Shown: in pieces, positions 53,751 through 63,858 of the stretch
Numbering within the stretch: the first letter of the stretch is position 1
Layout of the letters: each line of letters opens with the position of its first letter
Origin: an uncultured Aliiroseovarius sp.
Lineage (GTDB): Bacteria; Pseudomonadota; Alphaproteobacteria; Rhodobacterales; Rhodobacteraceae
Length of the DNA stretch: 64,000 nucleotides
Assembly: GCF_947497285.1 (NCBI RefSeq)
Contig: NZ_CANMFT010000005.1
Span: 62,001 to 126,000, forward strand
Reading direction: 5' to 3'
Position numbers and translations under genes: made by a program
Notes under the pieces: generated by a model
Told to the model about the DNA's origin: nothing
Database searches by the model: none
Seen by the model: only the letters and a program-made list of their open reading frames with translations

Positions 53751-53775
53751 ACCCGCGCTTTTTGCGCGGGTTTTC
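53751..53775 (+). terminator. Rho-independent terminator of the small membrane protein gene
   Basis: ACCCGCGC-TTTTT-GCGCGGGT followed by TTTCTTATT forms a strong GC stem with a U-rich tail on the plus strand, 30 bases after the gene's stop. Confidence 0.88.
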
Positions 53776-54438
<663 letters not shown>

Positions 54439-54542
54439 TGGCCTTGGTGCACCGCGTCGACCCTCTCCCTTTTGGCGGTCGGTCGTGCGCGGTGCGTTAT
54501 ATCTGTTGCGCATGATGGCCCGCGCTTGGCGTCTTGCGCCTT

Positions 54543-55805
54543 TCAGAGCGCCCGCCACCCAATATCTGACCGATTAAACCCGCCCGGCCAATCAATCTTG
54601 TCGATCATCGCATAAGCACGGTCGCGGGCCTCTTGCAGGCTGTCGCCGCGTGCGGTGATATTCAGAACGCGCCCGCCGGTGGCTGTGATCTTGCCGTCCA
54701 CTTCGGTGGTGCCCGCATGGAAGATCATATTTTTCGAGTCTTCCGGCAGATCGTCCAACCCGTTGATGATTGACCCTTTCTGGTAAGCGCCGGGATAGCC
54801 ATTGGCTGCCATCACCACGGTGATCGCATGATCATCCGCCCAGTTCACTTGGGCCTCATCCAGCCGCCCCTCGGCACAGGCCAGCATCAGGTCCAGTGCC
54901 TGTGCGCCGAGCCGCATCATCAACACCTGACATTCCGGGTCACCAAAGCGCGCGTTGTATTCGACCAGCCGTGCCTGCCCGTCCTTGATCATGAACCCCG
55001 CATAAAGCACCCCTTGATAGGGTGTGCCACGCTTGGCCATTTCGGCCACGGTGGGTTCAATGATCTCGCGCATGGCGCGGGCGGCAATGTCGTCTGTCAG
55101 AACGGGGGCAGGGGAATAGGCACCCATGCCGCCGGTGTTCAGCCCTGTGTCGCCATCGCCCACGCGTTTGTGGTCTTGCGCCGTGCCGATGGGCAGGGCG
55201 GTCTTGCCGTCGCAGAGGATGAAGTAAGATGCCTCTTCGCCCTCCATGAACTCTTCGATCACGACTTCCGCGCCAGCCCCGCCAAACGCGCCACCGAACA
55301 TGTCGTCGATGGCGTCCAGCGCCGTCTGCTCGTCCATTGCAACGATCACGCCTTTGCCGGCTGCCAGACCGTCGGCCTTGACGACAATCGGTGCGCCGTG
55401 TTCGCGAATATAGGCCTTGGCGGCATCTGCGTCGGTGAAATGACCATAGGCAGCGGTTGGCGCGCCCGCGGCATCGCAGACCTCTTTCGTGAAGGACTTG
55501 GATGCCTCAAGCTTCGCGGCCTCGGCTGAGGGGCCGAAGACACTGACGCCCGCCTCGCGCAGACGGTCGGCCACGCCTTTGGCCAAGGGCGCTTCCGGCC
55601 CGATGATCACGAAATCAATGGTGTTTTGCTGGGCAAACGTCACGACCGCGTCACCGTCTTCGATGTCCAGCGATGCGCACTCCGCGATCTGCGCCATGCC
55701 GGCATTTCCGGGGGCCACAATCAGGCGGTCGCATTTCGGGTTTTGCATCACAGCCCACGCCAGCGCATGTTCACGCCCGCCGCTGCCCAGAATAAGGATG
55801 TTCAT
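54543..55805 (-). CDS. purD: Phosphoribosylamine-glycine ligase
   Basis: PurD is the GAR synthetase of purine biosynthesis. The 420-residue ATP-grasp protein begins MNILILGSGGREHALAWA, has FGPSAEAAKLEASKSFTKEV near residue 92, the ATP-grasp core VVKADGLAAGKGVIVA near 143, NTGGMGAYSPAP near 220, and YNARFGDPECQVLMMRL near 283. Normal length. Its start faces xseA across 80 bases; the 3' end converges on the ferredoxin gene. Confidence 0.96.
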   Translation of the reverse strand: MNILILGSGGREHALAWAVMQNPKCDRLIVAPGNAGMAQIAECASLDIEDGDAVVTFAQQNTIDFVIIGPEAPLAKGVADRLREAGVSVFGPSAEAAKLEASKSFTKEVCDAAGAPTAAYGHFTDADAAKAYIREHGAPIVVKADGLAAGKGVIVAMDEQTALDAIDDMFGGAFGGAGAEVVIEEFMEGEEASYFILCDGKTALPIGTAQDHKRVGDGDTGLNTGGMGAYSPAPVLTDDIAARAMREIIEPTVAEMAKRGTPYQGVLYAGFMIKDGQARLVEYNARFGDPECQVLMMRLGAQALDLMLACAEGRLDEAQVNWADDHAITVVMAANGYPGAYQKGSIINGLDDLPEDSKNMIFHAGTTEVDGKITATGGRVLNITARGDSLQEARDRAYAMIDKIDWPGGFNRSDIGWRAL

Positions 55806-55885
55806 GGCTCTTCCCCCGCTTGGCCTTCTGTCATCGGCGTTCTAAGGTCGGGGCGCTGAAATCACAAGGAAAGAGACACCGGCCC

Positions 55886-57394
55886 ATGTCCGACCTGATC
55901 GACGATCCACAGCCCGGCGAAAACGCACCGGAGTTCACCGTCTCGGAAATCTCCGGCGCGCTGAAGAAAACAATCGAGGGGGCATTTGGGCGTGTCCGCG
56001 TGCGGGGCGAAGTTGGGCGGGTCATGCTGGCGCGGTCCGGTCATCTGTATTTCGACGTGAAGGACGACCGATCTGTTCTGGCCGCGGTCAGTTGGAAAGG
56101 GCAGGTCAGCCGCCTGTCGATCAAGCCCGAAGAAGGCATGGAGGTCATCGTCACCGGCAAGCTGACCACTTTTGGCAGCCAGTCGAAATACCAGTTGAAC
56201 GTCGATGATGTCGTCGTCGCGGGCGAAGGCGCGTTGATGGCAATGTTGGAAAAGCGCAAGAAAACGCTGGCGGCAGAGGGACTTTTCGCGCCCGAACGCA
56301 AGAAAAAGCTGCCTTTCCTGCCCGAAGTGATTGGCGTTGTCACATCACCGTCCGGTGCGGTGATCCGCGATATCTTGCACCGCCTGCGGGACCGTTTCCC
56401 GCGCAAAGTGCTGATCTGGCCCGTCGCCGTGCAGGGCGAGGCGTGTGCGCCTCAGGTCGCCGCCGCAATCGAAGGTTTCAACCGTATGCAACCGGGCGGC
56501 GCGCTGCCGCGTCCTGACTTGCTGATCGTTGCGCGCGGTGGTGGTTCAATCGAGGATCTGTGGGGGTTCAACGAGGAAATCGTCGCGCGCGCCGCTGCTG
56601 CGTCGGATATTCCCCTGATCTCGGCGGTGGGGCACGAAACGGACACGACCCTGATTGATTACGTGTCTGACTTGCGCGCGCCGACGCCGACCGCGGCTGC
56701 CGAACATGCCGTGCCAGTGCGTCTGGAATTGCTAGCGTGGACCGAGGAACAAGGCACCCGCTTGACCCGTTCGTTGGAACAGGCGTTGACGCAACGCGGC
56801 CAGCGCCTGCGTGACGTGGCCCGCGCCCTGCCGCGCCCCGAGGCGTTGTTGGACACTCCACGCCAGCGGCTTGATACCGCCAGCCACAAACTGCCCTCAG
56901 CCCTGCGCAGCATGACGCAAGTGAGGCGAGTCAAGCTGACCGAGGCGTCCGCAGGTCTGCGCCCGCGCGTTTTGACCGCGCGACTGGCCCCGATGCGGGA
57001 CCGGCTAAATATGGCAAGCGCACGCTTGGACCCCGACCGCATCACAGACGCCAACAAACGCCGAACGGTTGAGATCACTGGACTGTCTGCGCGATTGGAT
57101 CGGGCCTTCTTGGCAAATACAAAGCGGCACGAGGATCGGCTGACCAGCCTTGAACGAATGCGCCAAACGCTGGGCTATACCGAGACGTTGAAGCGTGGGT
57201 ATGCGGTTGTGCGGGGCGACGGAGATGTGGTGACCAACCAAGCCGCTGCCGCAAAAGCCAAAGCGCTTGAGATCGAGTTCGCGGATGGTCGATTGGCGCT
57301 GGATGGGTCAGGGACATCGGCGGTGAAGCCGATCAAACCCGCAACAAAGCCCATGCCCAAAAAGGACGCCCCCGATCAAGGATCGCTGTTCTAG
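55886..57394 (+). CDS. xseA: Exodeoxyribonuclease VII large subunit
   Basis: XseA with XseB forms a single-strand-specific exonuclease. The 502-residue protein has the OB-fold start (FTVSEISGALKKTIEGAFGRVRVRGEV), the nuclease core VIGVVTSPSGAVIRDILHRL near residue 150, LLIVARGGGSIEDLWGFNEE near 213, and AVGHETDTTLIDYVSDLRAPTPTAAAE near 247, then a long coiled-coil C-terminal part. The ATG at 55886 is used rather than the track start, which lies 22 codons upstream inside the purD promoter region. Confidence 0.95.
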   Translation: MSDLIDDPQPGENAPEFTVSEISGALKKTIEGAFGRVRVRGEVGRVMLARSGHLYFDVKDDRSVLAAVSWKGQVSRLSIKPEEGMEVIVTGKLTTFGSQSKYQLNVDDVVVAGEGALMAMLEKRKKTLAAEGLFAPERKKKLPFLPEVIGVVTSPSGAVIRDILHRLRDRFPRKVLIWPVAVQGEACAPQVAAAIEGFNRMQPGGALPRPDLLIVARGGGSIEDLWGFNEEIVARAAAASDIPLISAVGHETDTTLIDYVSDLRAPTPTAAAEHAVPVRLELLAWTEEQGTRLTRSLEQALTQRGQRLRDVARALPRPEALLDTPRQRLDTASHKLPSALRSMTQVRRVKLTEASAGLRPRVLTARLAPMRDRLNMASARLDPDRITDANKRRTVEITGLSARLDRAFLANTKRHEDRLTSLERMRQTLGYTETLKRGYAVVRGDGDVVTNQAAAAKAKALEIEFADGRLALDGSGTSAVKPIKPATKPMPKKDAPDQGSLF

Positions 57395-57406
57395 CCGGTA
57401 ACCATG

Positions 57407-58399
57407 CTACTTGTTGCGCGAACCGGGGCGGCCTTGGGGCTTGCCGCCCGGACCTTTGCCGCCGGGGCCTTTTCCCGCCGGACGTTGACCTGGTTTCCCT
57501 CCGGGCCGCCCACCTTTGAATGCAGGCTTGGCCCCCGGTTTGCTTCCATGCTTGCCACGCGGGATCTCTTTGCGCGTCCGCACTGGCGCCGGCTTTGCGT
57601 CTTCCATCCCAAGCTGGTCGCGCACAACGCGTTGGCGGATTTCCTCCACCTCGCCGGGTTTCAATTCACCCAGTTGGAAGGGGCCGTAGCTGACGCGCAG
57701 CAGGCGGTTGACGGTCAGCCCGACTGCTTCCATCGCGCGGCGCACCTCGCGGTTCTTCCCTTCGCGCAGGGTCACGGTCAGCCACGCGTTCGCGCCTTGT
57801 TGCCGGTCCAGCGACACGGCCATCGGCTGGAACCGCTCGCCATCAATCGTCAAACCCTTGCGCACCGGCGCCAGTGTGTCCTCGGTGGGTCGCCCGTTCA
57901 CCCGCACGCGGTATTTGCGTGACCACCCGGTCGAGGGCAGTTCCAGCTTGCGCTTCACCTCGCCATCGTTGGTCAGAAGCAGCAGGCCTTCGGAATTGAT
58001 GTCGAGCCGCCCGACGCTGACCACGCGGGGCAGGTCGTCGGGCAGGTTTTTGAATACCGTGTCGCGCCCCTTCTCATCCCGCTCGGTCGTCACAAGGCCG
58101 ATGGGCTTGTAATACAACCACATGCGGGGCGGTTCCGGTTCTGCCAAAGGGGCTTCGTCAAACAGGATCGTGTCCTTGGCGGTGACGTTCAGCGCGGGGC
58201 TGTCGATCACTTTTCCGTTCACGGTTACGCGGCCCGCTTCGATCATCCGTTCAGCCTCGCGACGGCTGGCGACACCGGCGCGGGCCAGCACCTTGGCGAT
58301 GCGGTCGCCTTTGGACGGATCAGCCGTCGCGGCGTCCGGCTTTTTCGGGGCGGGCTTGCGGGCCGATTTGGGAACGGGGGGGCGTTTTTTGTCTGTCAT
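57407..58399 (-). CDS. RluB/RsuA-type rRNA pseudouridine synthase
   Basis: The 330-residue enzyme has an N-terminal S4 RNA-binding domain (RIAKVLARAGVASRREAERMIEAGRVTVNG near residue 32) and the RsuA/RluB catalytic domain with the Asp in SVGRLDINSEGLLLLTNDG near 125, plus GKNREVRRAMEAVGL near 215. It most resembles RluB (23S rRNA U2605). Both ends are extended by basic, Pro/Gly/Lys-rich tails; the C-terminal tail (GGRPGGKPGQRPAGKGPGG) is likely disordered and RNA-binding. The ATG at 58399 is preferred to the track start at 58462. Confidence 0.92.
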   Translation of the reverse strand: MTDKKRPPVPKSARKPAPKKPDAATADPSKGDRIAKVLARAGVASRREAERMIEAGRVTVNGKVIDSPALNVTAKDTILFDEAPLAEPEPPRMWLYYKPIGLVTTERDEKGRDTVFKNLPDDLPRVVSVGRLDINSEGLLLLTNDGEVKRKLELPSTGWSRKYRVRVNGRPTEDTLAPVRKGLTIDGERFQPMAVSLDRQQGANAWLTVTLREGKNREVRRAMEAVGLTVNRLLRVSYGPFQLGELKPGEVEEIRQRVVRDQLGMEDAKPAPVRTRKEIPRGKHGSKPGAKPAFKGGRPGGKPGQRPAGKGPGGKGPGGKPQGRPGSRNK

Positions 58400-58470
58400 G
58401 CCTTCGCATAGCGCGGGGCGGGGCAAAGGGGAAGCCTTGGCAAGCGGTCGGCGCCAAGGCAAAAGGGGGC

Positions 58471-58923
58471 ATGAGCCGTTTTAAAAGCCATATGGATGCC
58501 GCAATGGCAGAAGCCCGTGCTGCCGCCGCGCGCGGTGAGGTGCCCGTGGGGGCGGTGCTGGTGTCGCCGGACGGCAAGGTGATCGCTGCGGCAGGCAACC
58601 GGACGCGCGAGTTGAACGACCCTACGGCCCACGCCGAAGTGTTGGTGATCCGCGAAGGCTGCGCTCAGGCCGGGTCGGAACGCCTGCCCGACCACGACCT
58701 TTACGTGACGCTGGAGCCGTGCGCGATGTGCGCAACCGCCATGTCGGCGGCGCGTATTCGCCGGGTCTATTACGGCGCTGCGGACCCGAAATCAGGCGGC
58801 GTGGCACATGGCGCGCGCATCTTCACGCATTCGCAATGCCACCATGTCCCCGAGGTCTATGACGGCATCGGCGCGGACGAGGCCGAGCGGATATTGAAGG
58901 ACTTCTTCGCGTCCCGGCGCTGA
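58471..58923 (+). CDS. tadA: tRNA-specific adenosine-34 deaminase
   Basis: TadA converts A34 to inosine in tRNA-Arg(ACG). The 150-residue protein has the zinc/proton-shuttle motif DPTAHAEVLVIREG near residue 50 and PCAMCATAMSAARIRRVYYGA near 83, with normal length for the family. It is divergent from the pseudouridine synthase gene, whose start is 71 bases away, and ends three bases before the stop of the UPF0173 gene. Confidence 0.95.
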   Translation: MSRFKSHMDAAMAEARAAAARGEVPVGAVLVSPDGKVIAAAGNRTRELNDPTAHAEVLVIREGCAQAGSERLPDHDLYVTLEPCAMCATAMSAARIRRVYYGAADPKSGGVAHGARIFTHSQCHHVPEVYDGIGADEAERILKDFFASRR

Positions 58924-58926
58924 TCC

Positions 58927-59625
58927 TTAGATCGTTATCGGCTTCAGAACCTCTGGTTCAATCACATTCACGTCGGGCAGTGCAGCGACCAATGCATCAG
59001 CGGACTGCGCCAGAACGGGGAAGGTCTTGTAGTGGCAGGGAATCACGGTCTTGAAATCGAAGTACCGTTTTGTCGCGTAAGCCACCCGCGCCATATCCAT
59101 CGTGTAATGCCCACCCGCGCACAGGATACCGATATCGGGTTTGTGCAGATCGCCCATCCACTCCATATCCGCCATGATGTCCGTGTCGCCAGAGACATAG
59201 ATCACGTGGCCTTCGCCTGCGATCATGAACCCGACCTCGGCGCCTGCGCAGAGTGGCCGATCGCCACCCAGATAATCGAAACTGGCGGAATGCGAGGCAT
59301 TCACCATCGTCACCTTCGCCCCGTTCAGGTCGATGGTGCCACCTTTGCCAAACCCCAGCGTCTTGATCCCATCTTCATTGCCCCAGAAAGTGGCAAGCTC
59401 GTGGATCGCCGCAATCGGAATGCCCTTCTCGCGCGCGATGGCCAAAGTGGAAGACGCGTGGTCGCCATGTCCGTGGGTGATCAGGATGTGAGTCGCGCCG
59501 GCGGTGGCCTCGTCCCGGCGACCCTCTGGAAACATCGGGTTACCATCCAGCCATGGATCGACCAGCAAGACCGCGCCTTCAATCTCGATCCGAAAACCGG
59601 AATGTCCAAGGAATGTGATTTTCAT
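58927..59625 (-). CDS. UPF0173 metallo-beta-lactamase-fold hydrolase
   Basis: The 232-residue protein has the metal-binding motif [18 protein letters not shown] near residue 49 and the further ligands in [13 protein letters not shown] near 145 and CAGGHYTMD near 168, all standard for UPF0173 (YtkL-like) hydrolases. The substrate is unknown. ATG at 59625 lies in a clean position with GGGAGGCTTTCC upstream. Confidence 0.93.
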   Translation of the reverse strand: MKITFLGHSGFRIEIEGAVLLVDPWLDGNPMFPEGRRDEATAGATHILITHGHGDHASSTLAIAREKGIPIAAIHELATFWGNEDGIKTLGFGKGGTIDLNGAKVTMVNASHSASFDYLGGDRPLCAGAEVGFMIAGEGHVIYVSGDTDIMADMEWMGDLHKPDIGILCAGGHYTMDMARVAYATKRYFDFKTVIPCHYKTFPVLAQSADALVAALPDVNVIEPEVLKPITI

Positions 59626-59774
59626 GGAAAGCCTCCCTTTTGATCGTTCATGGTCAGACTAGCAGCAAATCCGCCCCTGTCACCTGCGGGACGGCACCGC
59701 AACCCGCGCACATGGCTTGCGGGCGGGCCATGCGCGCGCTAAACGATCTGGCGAAACATACACGGGAGCCACCC

Positions 59775-60062
59775 ATGTCGATCGACATCGAAACCGCGCG
59801 CAAGGTTGCGCATCTGGCCCGCATCAAGGTCGAAGACGACCGCCTGCCGGAGCTGGCCGAAAACTTCAACGCGATCCTCGGCTTTATCGAGCAGTTGAAC
59901 GAGGTGGACGTCGACGGCGTCGAGCCGATGACCTCGGTCACGCCGATGCGCCTGAAGCGTCGCGAAGACGTGGTGACCGATGGCGACATGCAGGACAAGA
60001 TCCTGTCCAACGCGCCCGATGCGCGCGAAGGCTTCTTTGCGGTGCCGAAGGTGGTGGAATAA
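59775..60062 (+). CDS. gatC: Asp/Glu-tRNA amidotransferase subunit C
   Basis: GatC holds the GatA-GatB complex that converts Glu-tRNA(Gln) and Asp-tRNA(Asn) to the amides. The 95-residue protein starts [24 protein letters not shown] and ends near [16 protein letters not shown], the family's signature. GGGAGCCACCC precedes the ATG. Its TAA overlaps the gatA start (TAATG). gatB is not in the window. Confidence 0.95.
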   Translation: MSIDIETARKVAHLARIKVEDDRLPELAENFNAILGFIEQLNEVDVDGVEPMTSVTPMRLKRREDVVTDGDMQDKILSNAPDAREGFFAVPKVVE

Positions 60063-61543
60063 TGGCTGACCTGAATAAACTGACGATTGCCGAGGCCCGC
60101 GATGCGATGCGCAAGGGCGATCTGACCTCGGCGGAATTGACCGAGGCGTGTCTGACCGAAATCGAAGGCGCAGGCGCGCTGGGCGCGTTTGTCCATAACA
60201 CCCCCGATTTGGCGCGCGAACAGGCCACGGCGGCGGACGCACGGATCAAAGCAGGTGACGCGCCTGATATGTGCGGCATTCCGTTGGGCATTAAAGATCT
60301 GTTCTGCACCAAGGGCGTGGCGTCGCAGGCGGGCAGCCGCATCCTTGAGGGCTTCATTCCGGAATACGAATCGACCGTCAGCCAGAACCTTCTGGACAAT
60401 GGCACCGTTATGTTGGGCAAGCTCAACATGGACGAATTTGCGATGGGGTCGTCGAATGAAACGAGCGTCTACGGCAACGCGGTGAACCCGTGGAAGGTGG
60501 ACGACCGCAAACTGACACCGGGCGGAAGCTCGGGCGGGTCGGCCTCGGCAGTGGCCGCTGACCTTTGTCTCGCTGCCACCGGCACAGACACGGGCGGGTC
60601 AATCCGTCAGCCTGCGGCTTTCACCGGTATCACGGGCATCAAGCCCACCTATGGCCGCTGCTCGCGCTGGGGTGTCGTGGCGTTTGCATCCTCACTGGAT
60701 CAGGCTGGCCCGATGACCAAATCGGTGCGCGACGCGGCGATCATGCTGGAGGCTATGTGCGGCCATGACCCTAAGGATTCGACCAGCGCAGACCTGCCAG
60801 TGCCGAATTTCGAGGCGATGCTGACAGGCGACATCAAGGGCAAGAAAATCGGTATCCCCAAGGAATACCGCATGGACGGCATGCCGGACGAGATCGAGGC
60901 GCTGTGGACCAAAGGGGCTGACATGCTGCGCGATGCAGGGGCCGAGATCGTCGATATCTCGCTGCCGCACACGAAATACGCGTTGCCTGCTTATTACGTG
61001 ATTGCACCGGCTGAGGCGTCGTCGAACCTCGCCCGTTATGACGGGGTGCGTTATGGCCACCGCGCCAAGCTCGCGGCGGGTGATGGCATTACGGAGATGT
61101 ACGAGAAAACCCGCGCTGAAGGGTTCGGCGACGAGGTGCAGCGCCGCGTGATGGTTGGCACCTACGTTCTGTCGGCGGGCTTTTATGACGCCTATTACAA
61201 CCGCGCCCGCAAGGTCCGCGCGTTGATCAAGAAAGACTTCGACGATGTGTTCGCGCAAGGCATCGACGCCATCCTGACACCTGCCACGCCGTCTGCCGCG
61301 TTTGGGTTGGGCGAGATGGAGAATGCCGACCCGGTCAAGATGTATCTGAACGACGTGTTCACGGTCACGGTGAACCTTGCCGGGCTGCCCGGTATCTCGG
61401 TTCCCGCCGGGCTGGACGCGCAAGGTCTTCCGTTGGGTCTGCAACTGATCGGACGTCCATGGGAAGAAGGCGATCTGCTGAATATCGCTCACGAGGTCGA
61501 AGCACGCGCCGGATTTGTAGCAAAGCCCCAGAAATGGTGGTAA
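60062..61543 (+). CDS. gatA: Asp/Glu-tRNA amidotransferase subunit A
   Basis: GatA is the glutaminase/amidase subunit. The 493 residues show the amidase-signature catalytic triad: Lys in [14 protein letters not shown] near residue 78, and the two Ser in [15 protein letters not shown] and [16 protein letters not shown] near residues 155-185. Length is typical. It begins inside the gatC stop; the track frame starting at 59717 extends antisense-like through gatC out of frame and should be ignored there. Confidence 0.96.
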   Translation: MADLNKLTIAEARDAMRKGDLTSAELTEACLTEIEGAGALGAFVHNTPDLAREQATAADARIKAGDAPDMCGIPLGIKDLFCTKGVASQAGSRILEGFIPEYESTVSQNLLDNGTVMLGKLNMDEFAMGSSNETSVYGNAVNPWKVDDRKLTPGGSSGGSASAVAADLCLAATGTDTGGSIRQPAAFTGITGIKPTYGRCSRWGVVAFASSLDQAGPMTKSVRDAAIMLEAMCGHDPKDSTSADLPVPNFEAMLTGDIKGKKIGIPKEYRMDGMPDEIEALWTKGADMLRDAGAEIVDISLPHTKYALPAYYVIAPAEASSNLARYDGVRYGHRAKLAAGDGITEMYEKTRAEGFGDEVQRRVMVGTYVLSAGFYDAYYNRARKVRALIKKDFDDVFAQGIDAILTPATPSAAFGLGEMENADPVKMYLNDVFTVTVNLAGLPGISVPAGLDAQGLPLGLQLIGRPWEEGDLLNIAHEVEARAGFVAKPQKWW

Positions 61544-61585
61544 TCCGAGCGGATTAACCAATCAGCCTGCGAGGAAGAAGGTTCT

Positions 61586-62362
61586 ATGCGGTATCTAATG
61601 GGCTTTGTCGCCGTCGCGTCGGTTTCGGCTTGCGTCAGCAATGTTCCCGACAGCCGGGCGCCTTCCAATGTGGCACCCGCGACGGATCCAGTTTCCGGTG
61701 CGCCCCTGTCTGCCATGATTGAAGGCGGCTCTGTCACAAGCCAGTTGCTGGACGACGCGGGCGGCGCAAATGCCGCGCCCGGCATCTCGGACGAACAGGA
61801 TTTCAGCGCCGTGGCCGCCCGTGAGAGCATTGAAAGCGATGCGCAGCGTATCGAGAACTACCAGGCGGCTTACACACAAGTCGAGCCAGAGGCTGTGCCA
61901 GAGCGGCCCGCTGACAGTTCGGTGTCAATCGTGCAATACGCCCTGTCCACCACCAACAGTGTTGGGCAGCCAATCCATACCCGGTCAGCTTTGTCCGGAA
62001 CGGCAAGGGCTGAACGCAACTGCGCGCGCTACACATCCGCAGATTTCGCCCAGATCGCGTTTCTTGAAGCTGGCGGCCCCAAGCGCGACAAGAACGGGCT
62101 GGACCCAGATGGCGACGGCTTTGCCTGTGGGTGGGATCCCGCGCCTTTCCGCACAGCGCGCGGCGAGACCGCGCCCACCATTGTGACCGAGGAAACAGCC
62201 GTCAGCAAGGCTGAGCTTGAAGCGCTTGGCATCGAGACGGACACTCAGGTGCCTGTGGTCGATCCCGCGCTTGCGCCCGCTCCTGCGCCCACCCCCACCC
62301 CTCTTCCCGATCCGGACCCTGTGCCGCTGCCGGGTGCGACGCTGAACATCTCGAGCGAATAG
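61586..62362 (+). CDS. Lipoprotein with excalibur calcium-binding domain
   Basis: The 258-residue protein has a lipoprotein signal (VASVSAC, Cys at residue 16), a low-complexity helical linker, and an excalibur-type domain at about 145-190 with CARYTSADFAQIAFLEAGGPKRDKNGLDPDGDGFACGWDPAPF (DxDGDGxAC motif, two Cys). The C-terminal 50 residues are a Pro/Ala-rich tail (APAPAPTPTPLPDPDPVPLPG) likely to reach into the periplasm or cell wall. It overlaps the amidase gene by one base, which fits a cell-envelope role. Function is not known. Confidence 0.9.
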   Translation: MRYLMGFVAVASVSACVSNVPDSRAPSNVAPATDPVSGAPLSAMIEGGSVTSQLLDDAGGANAAPGISDEQDFSAVAARESIESDAQRIENYQAAYTQVEPEAVPERPADSSVSIVQYALSTTNSVGQPIHTRSALSGTARAERNCARYTSADFAQIAFLEAGGPKRDKNGLDPDGDGFACGWDPAPFRTARGETAPTIVTEETAVSKAELEALGIETDTQVPVVDPALAPAPAPTPTPLPDPDPVPLPGATLNISSE

Positions 62363-63051
62363 TGCGGATCACGCCTTACCCGTCGCCCAATTGTGGACCG
62401 CGCCGGGACGGTTTGCGCCCTTCCTTTGTGGTGCTTCACTATACAGCGATGGCCGACCCCGACGACGCGCTGGATCGCTTGTGCGCACCAGAACATGAGG
62501 TGTCGGCGCATTACCTGATCCACCGCGCTGGCGGTCTTTTCCAAATGGTCGACGAAGACAAGCGTGCATGGCATGCGGGCGCTGGATCCTGGCGTGGACT
62601 GAACGATATCAACTCGCGATCCATTGGTATCGAGCTGGACAATGACGGGATGTCACCCTTTTCGCAGCCTCAGATGGCTTCGCTGGAGGCGCTGCTGCCA
62701 GAGATCATGACCCGTTGGGGCATTCCGCCCGAAGCCGTAATCGGGCATAGCGACTTGGCCCCCGATCGCAAGCGCGATCCAGGACGCCGGTTTGACTGGG
62801 CGCGTTTGGCGCAGCAAGGTTTGGCGGTTTGGCCGGATCGCGCGGATCATCGCGCGCCTGATGAACAGGCCTTTCTGGCTGACGCTGCGCGGTTCGGCTA
62901 TGCGTGCTCGGCCGGGTTGGAGGCGGTTCTGGATGCGATGCGCCAGCGCTTTCGCCCTTGGGCGACCGGGCCATTGGCGCCGCGTGACATGGGGATCATT
63001 GCAGACCTTGCCGCGCGCTTCCCCGTTGACCCGCCCTCTTCCATCGCCTAA
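62362..63051 (+). CDS. N-acetylmuramoyl-L-alanine amidase (AmpD type)
   Basis: The 229-residue protein is an Amidase_2/AmpD-like enzyme: zinc ligands in FVVLHYTAM near residue 30 and VIGHSDLAPDRKRDPGRRFDW near 138, with HAGAGSWRGLNDINSRSIGIELDN between. No signal peptide is seen, so a cytoplasmic AmpD-like role in muropeptide recycling is the best guess. It begins with GTG overlapping the TAG of the lipoprotein gene, and ends only 10 bases before rnpB. Confidence 0.9.
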   Translation: MRITPYPSPNCGPRRDGLRPSFVVLHYTAMADPDDALDRLCAPEHEVSAHYLIHRAGGLFQMVDEDKRAWHAGAGSWRGLNDINSRSIGIELDNDGMSPFSQPQMASLEALLPEIMTRWGIPPEAVIGHSDLAPDRKRDPGRRFDWARLAQQGLAVWPDRADHRAPDEQAFLADAARFGYACSAGLEAVLDAMRQRFRPWATGPLAPRDMGIIADLAARFPVDPPSSIA

Positions 63052-63061
63052 GCCGATCCTC

Positions 63062-63451
63062 GCGCGGATGGCTGGATGGCCGCGGGTGACTGGCAGGGCT
63101 TGCCCTGTCGTGACGCGAGGAAAGTCCGGACTCCACAAGGCAACGGTGCCGGGTAACGCCCGGCCGGGGAAACCCGAGGGAAAGCGCCACAGAGAAGAGA
63201 CGGCCCGCGCATGTCGCAGGCCACGGTGAAACGGTGGGGTAAGAGCCCACCGCGCGCTTGGCAACAAGGGCGGCACGGCAAGCCCCACCGGGAGCAATGC
63301 CTAATAGGGACCTTGCGGGGGCAACCCCAGGGCAGTCTTGGCCCAAAGGTCCGGGTTGGCAGCTTGAGGTGTCTGGTAACAGGCATCCTAGAGGAATGGT
63401 CATCCATGGTGGCAACACCTGGACAGAATCCGGCTTACAGGCCATCCGCGC
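63062..63451 (+). ncRNA. rnpB: RNase P RNA, bacterial class A
   Basis: The catalytic RNA of RNase P. The P1 stem is formed by CGCGGATGGC (63063-63072) and GCCATCCGCG (63441-63450). The conserved CR-I core GAGGAAAGTCCGGACTCC lies at about 63109-63126, and the 3' region shows ACAGAATCCGGCTTACAGG. The length (about 390) fits the class A type. Its 5' end is only about 10 bases from the amidase stop, so the promoter must be within that gene or transcription reads through. Confidence 0.95.
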
Positions 63452-63521
63452 ATAAATTCATGCCGCTTGGGCGCCGTTGCGCGCGTAGTTTCGGAACCCG
63501 CGCGAAAATCCCATTTGCCTG

Positions 63522-63549
63522 TTGACTCGGGGGCCAATGGCGGTAAAAG
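63522..63549 (+). promoter_or_regulatory. Candidate sigma-70-like promoter of rpmG
   Basis: TTGACT (63522-63527) and TAAAAG (63544-63549) are separated by 16 bases, about 58 bases before the rpmG start and after the end of rnpB. The -35 box is good, the -10 weak. Confidence 0.4.
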
Positions 63550-63606
63550 GCGGGTTCCAGAGATTTACCCGGGCGGGGTGCGCCCACCCGATGAGGAGCT
63601 GACGAC

Positions 63607-63774
63607 ATGGCGAAGCCGACCACTATCAAAATCCGCCTGAACTCGACCGCGGATACCGGCCACTTCTATGTGACCAAGAAAAACGCTCGCACCATGACCG
63701 AAAAAATGGTTGTGAAGAAATACGACCCGGTTGTGCGCAAGCACGTCGAGTATAAGGAAGGCAAGATCAAGTAA
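63607..63774 (+). CDS. rpmG: 50S ribosomal protein L33
   Basis: This 55-residue gene is below the track cutoff. It encodes [18 protein letters not shown] at the start and ends [13 protein letters not shown], the alphaproteobacterial L33 form without the zinc cysteines. L33 is a small large-subunit protein near the E site. ATGAGGAGCTGACGAC gives a good binding site, and a strong terminator follows 26 bases after the stop. Confidence 0.96.
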   Translation: MAKPTTIKIRLNSTADTGHFYVTKKNARTMTEKMVVKKYDPVVRKHVEYKEGKIK

Positions 63775-63800
63775 GATCTTGTGACCCTGAACGAAAAAGA

Positions 63801-63827
63801 GCCGCGCTGAGATGCGCGGCTTTTTTT
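63801..63827 (+). terminator. Rho-independent terminator of rpmG
   Basis: GCCGCGC-TGAGAT-GCGCGGC is followed by TTTTTTT, a strong intrinsic terminator directly after rpmG. The AAAAAG on the 5' side could also help stop the converging minus-strand gene. Confidence 0.9.
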
Positions 63828-63858
63828 GTTGTGCGATTGTAGAGCGAAATTGCCCGCC

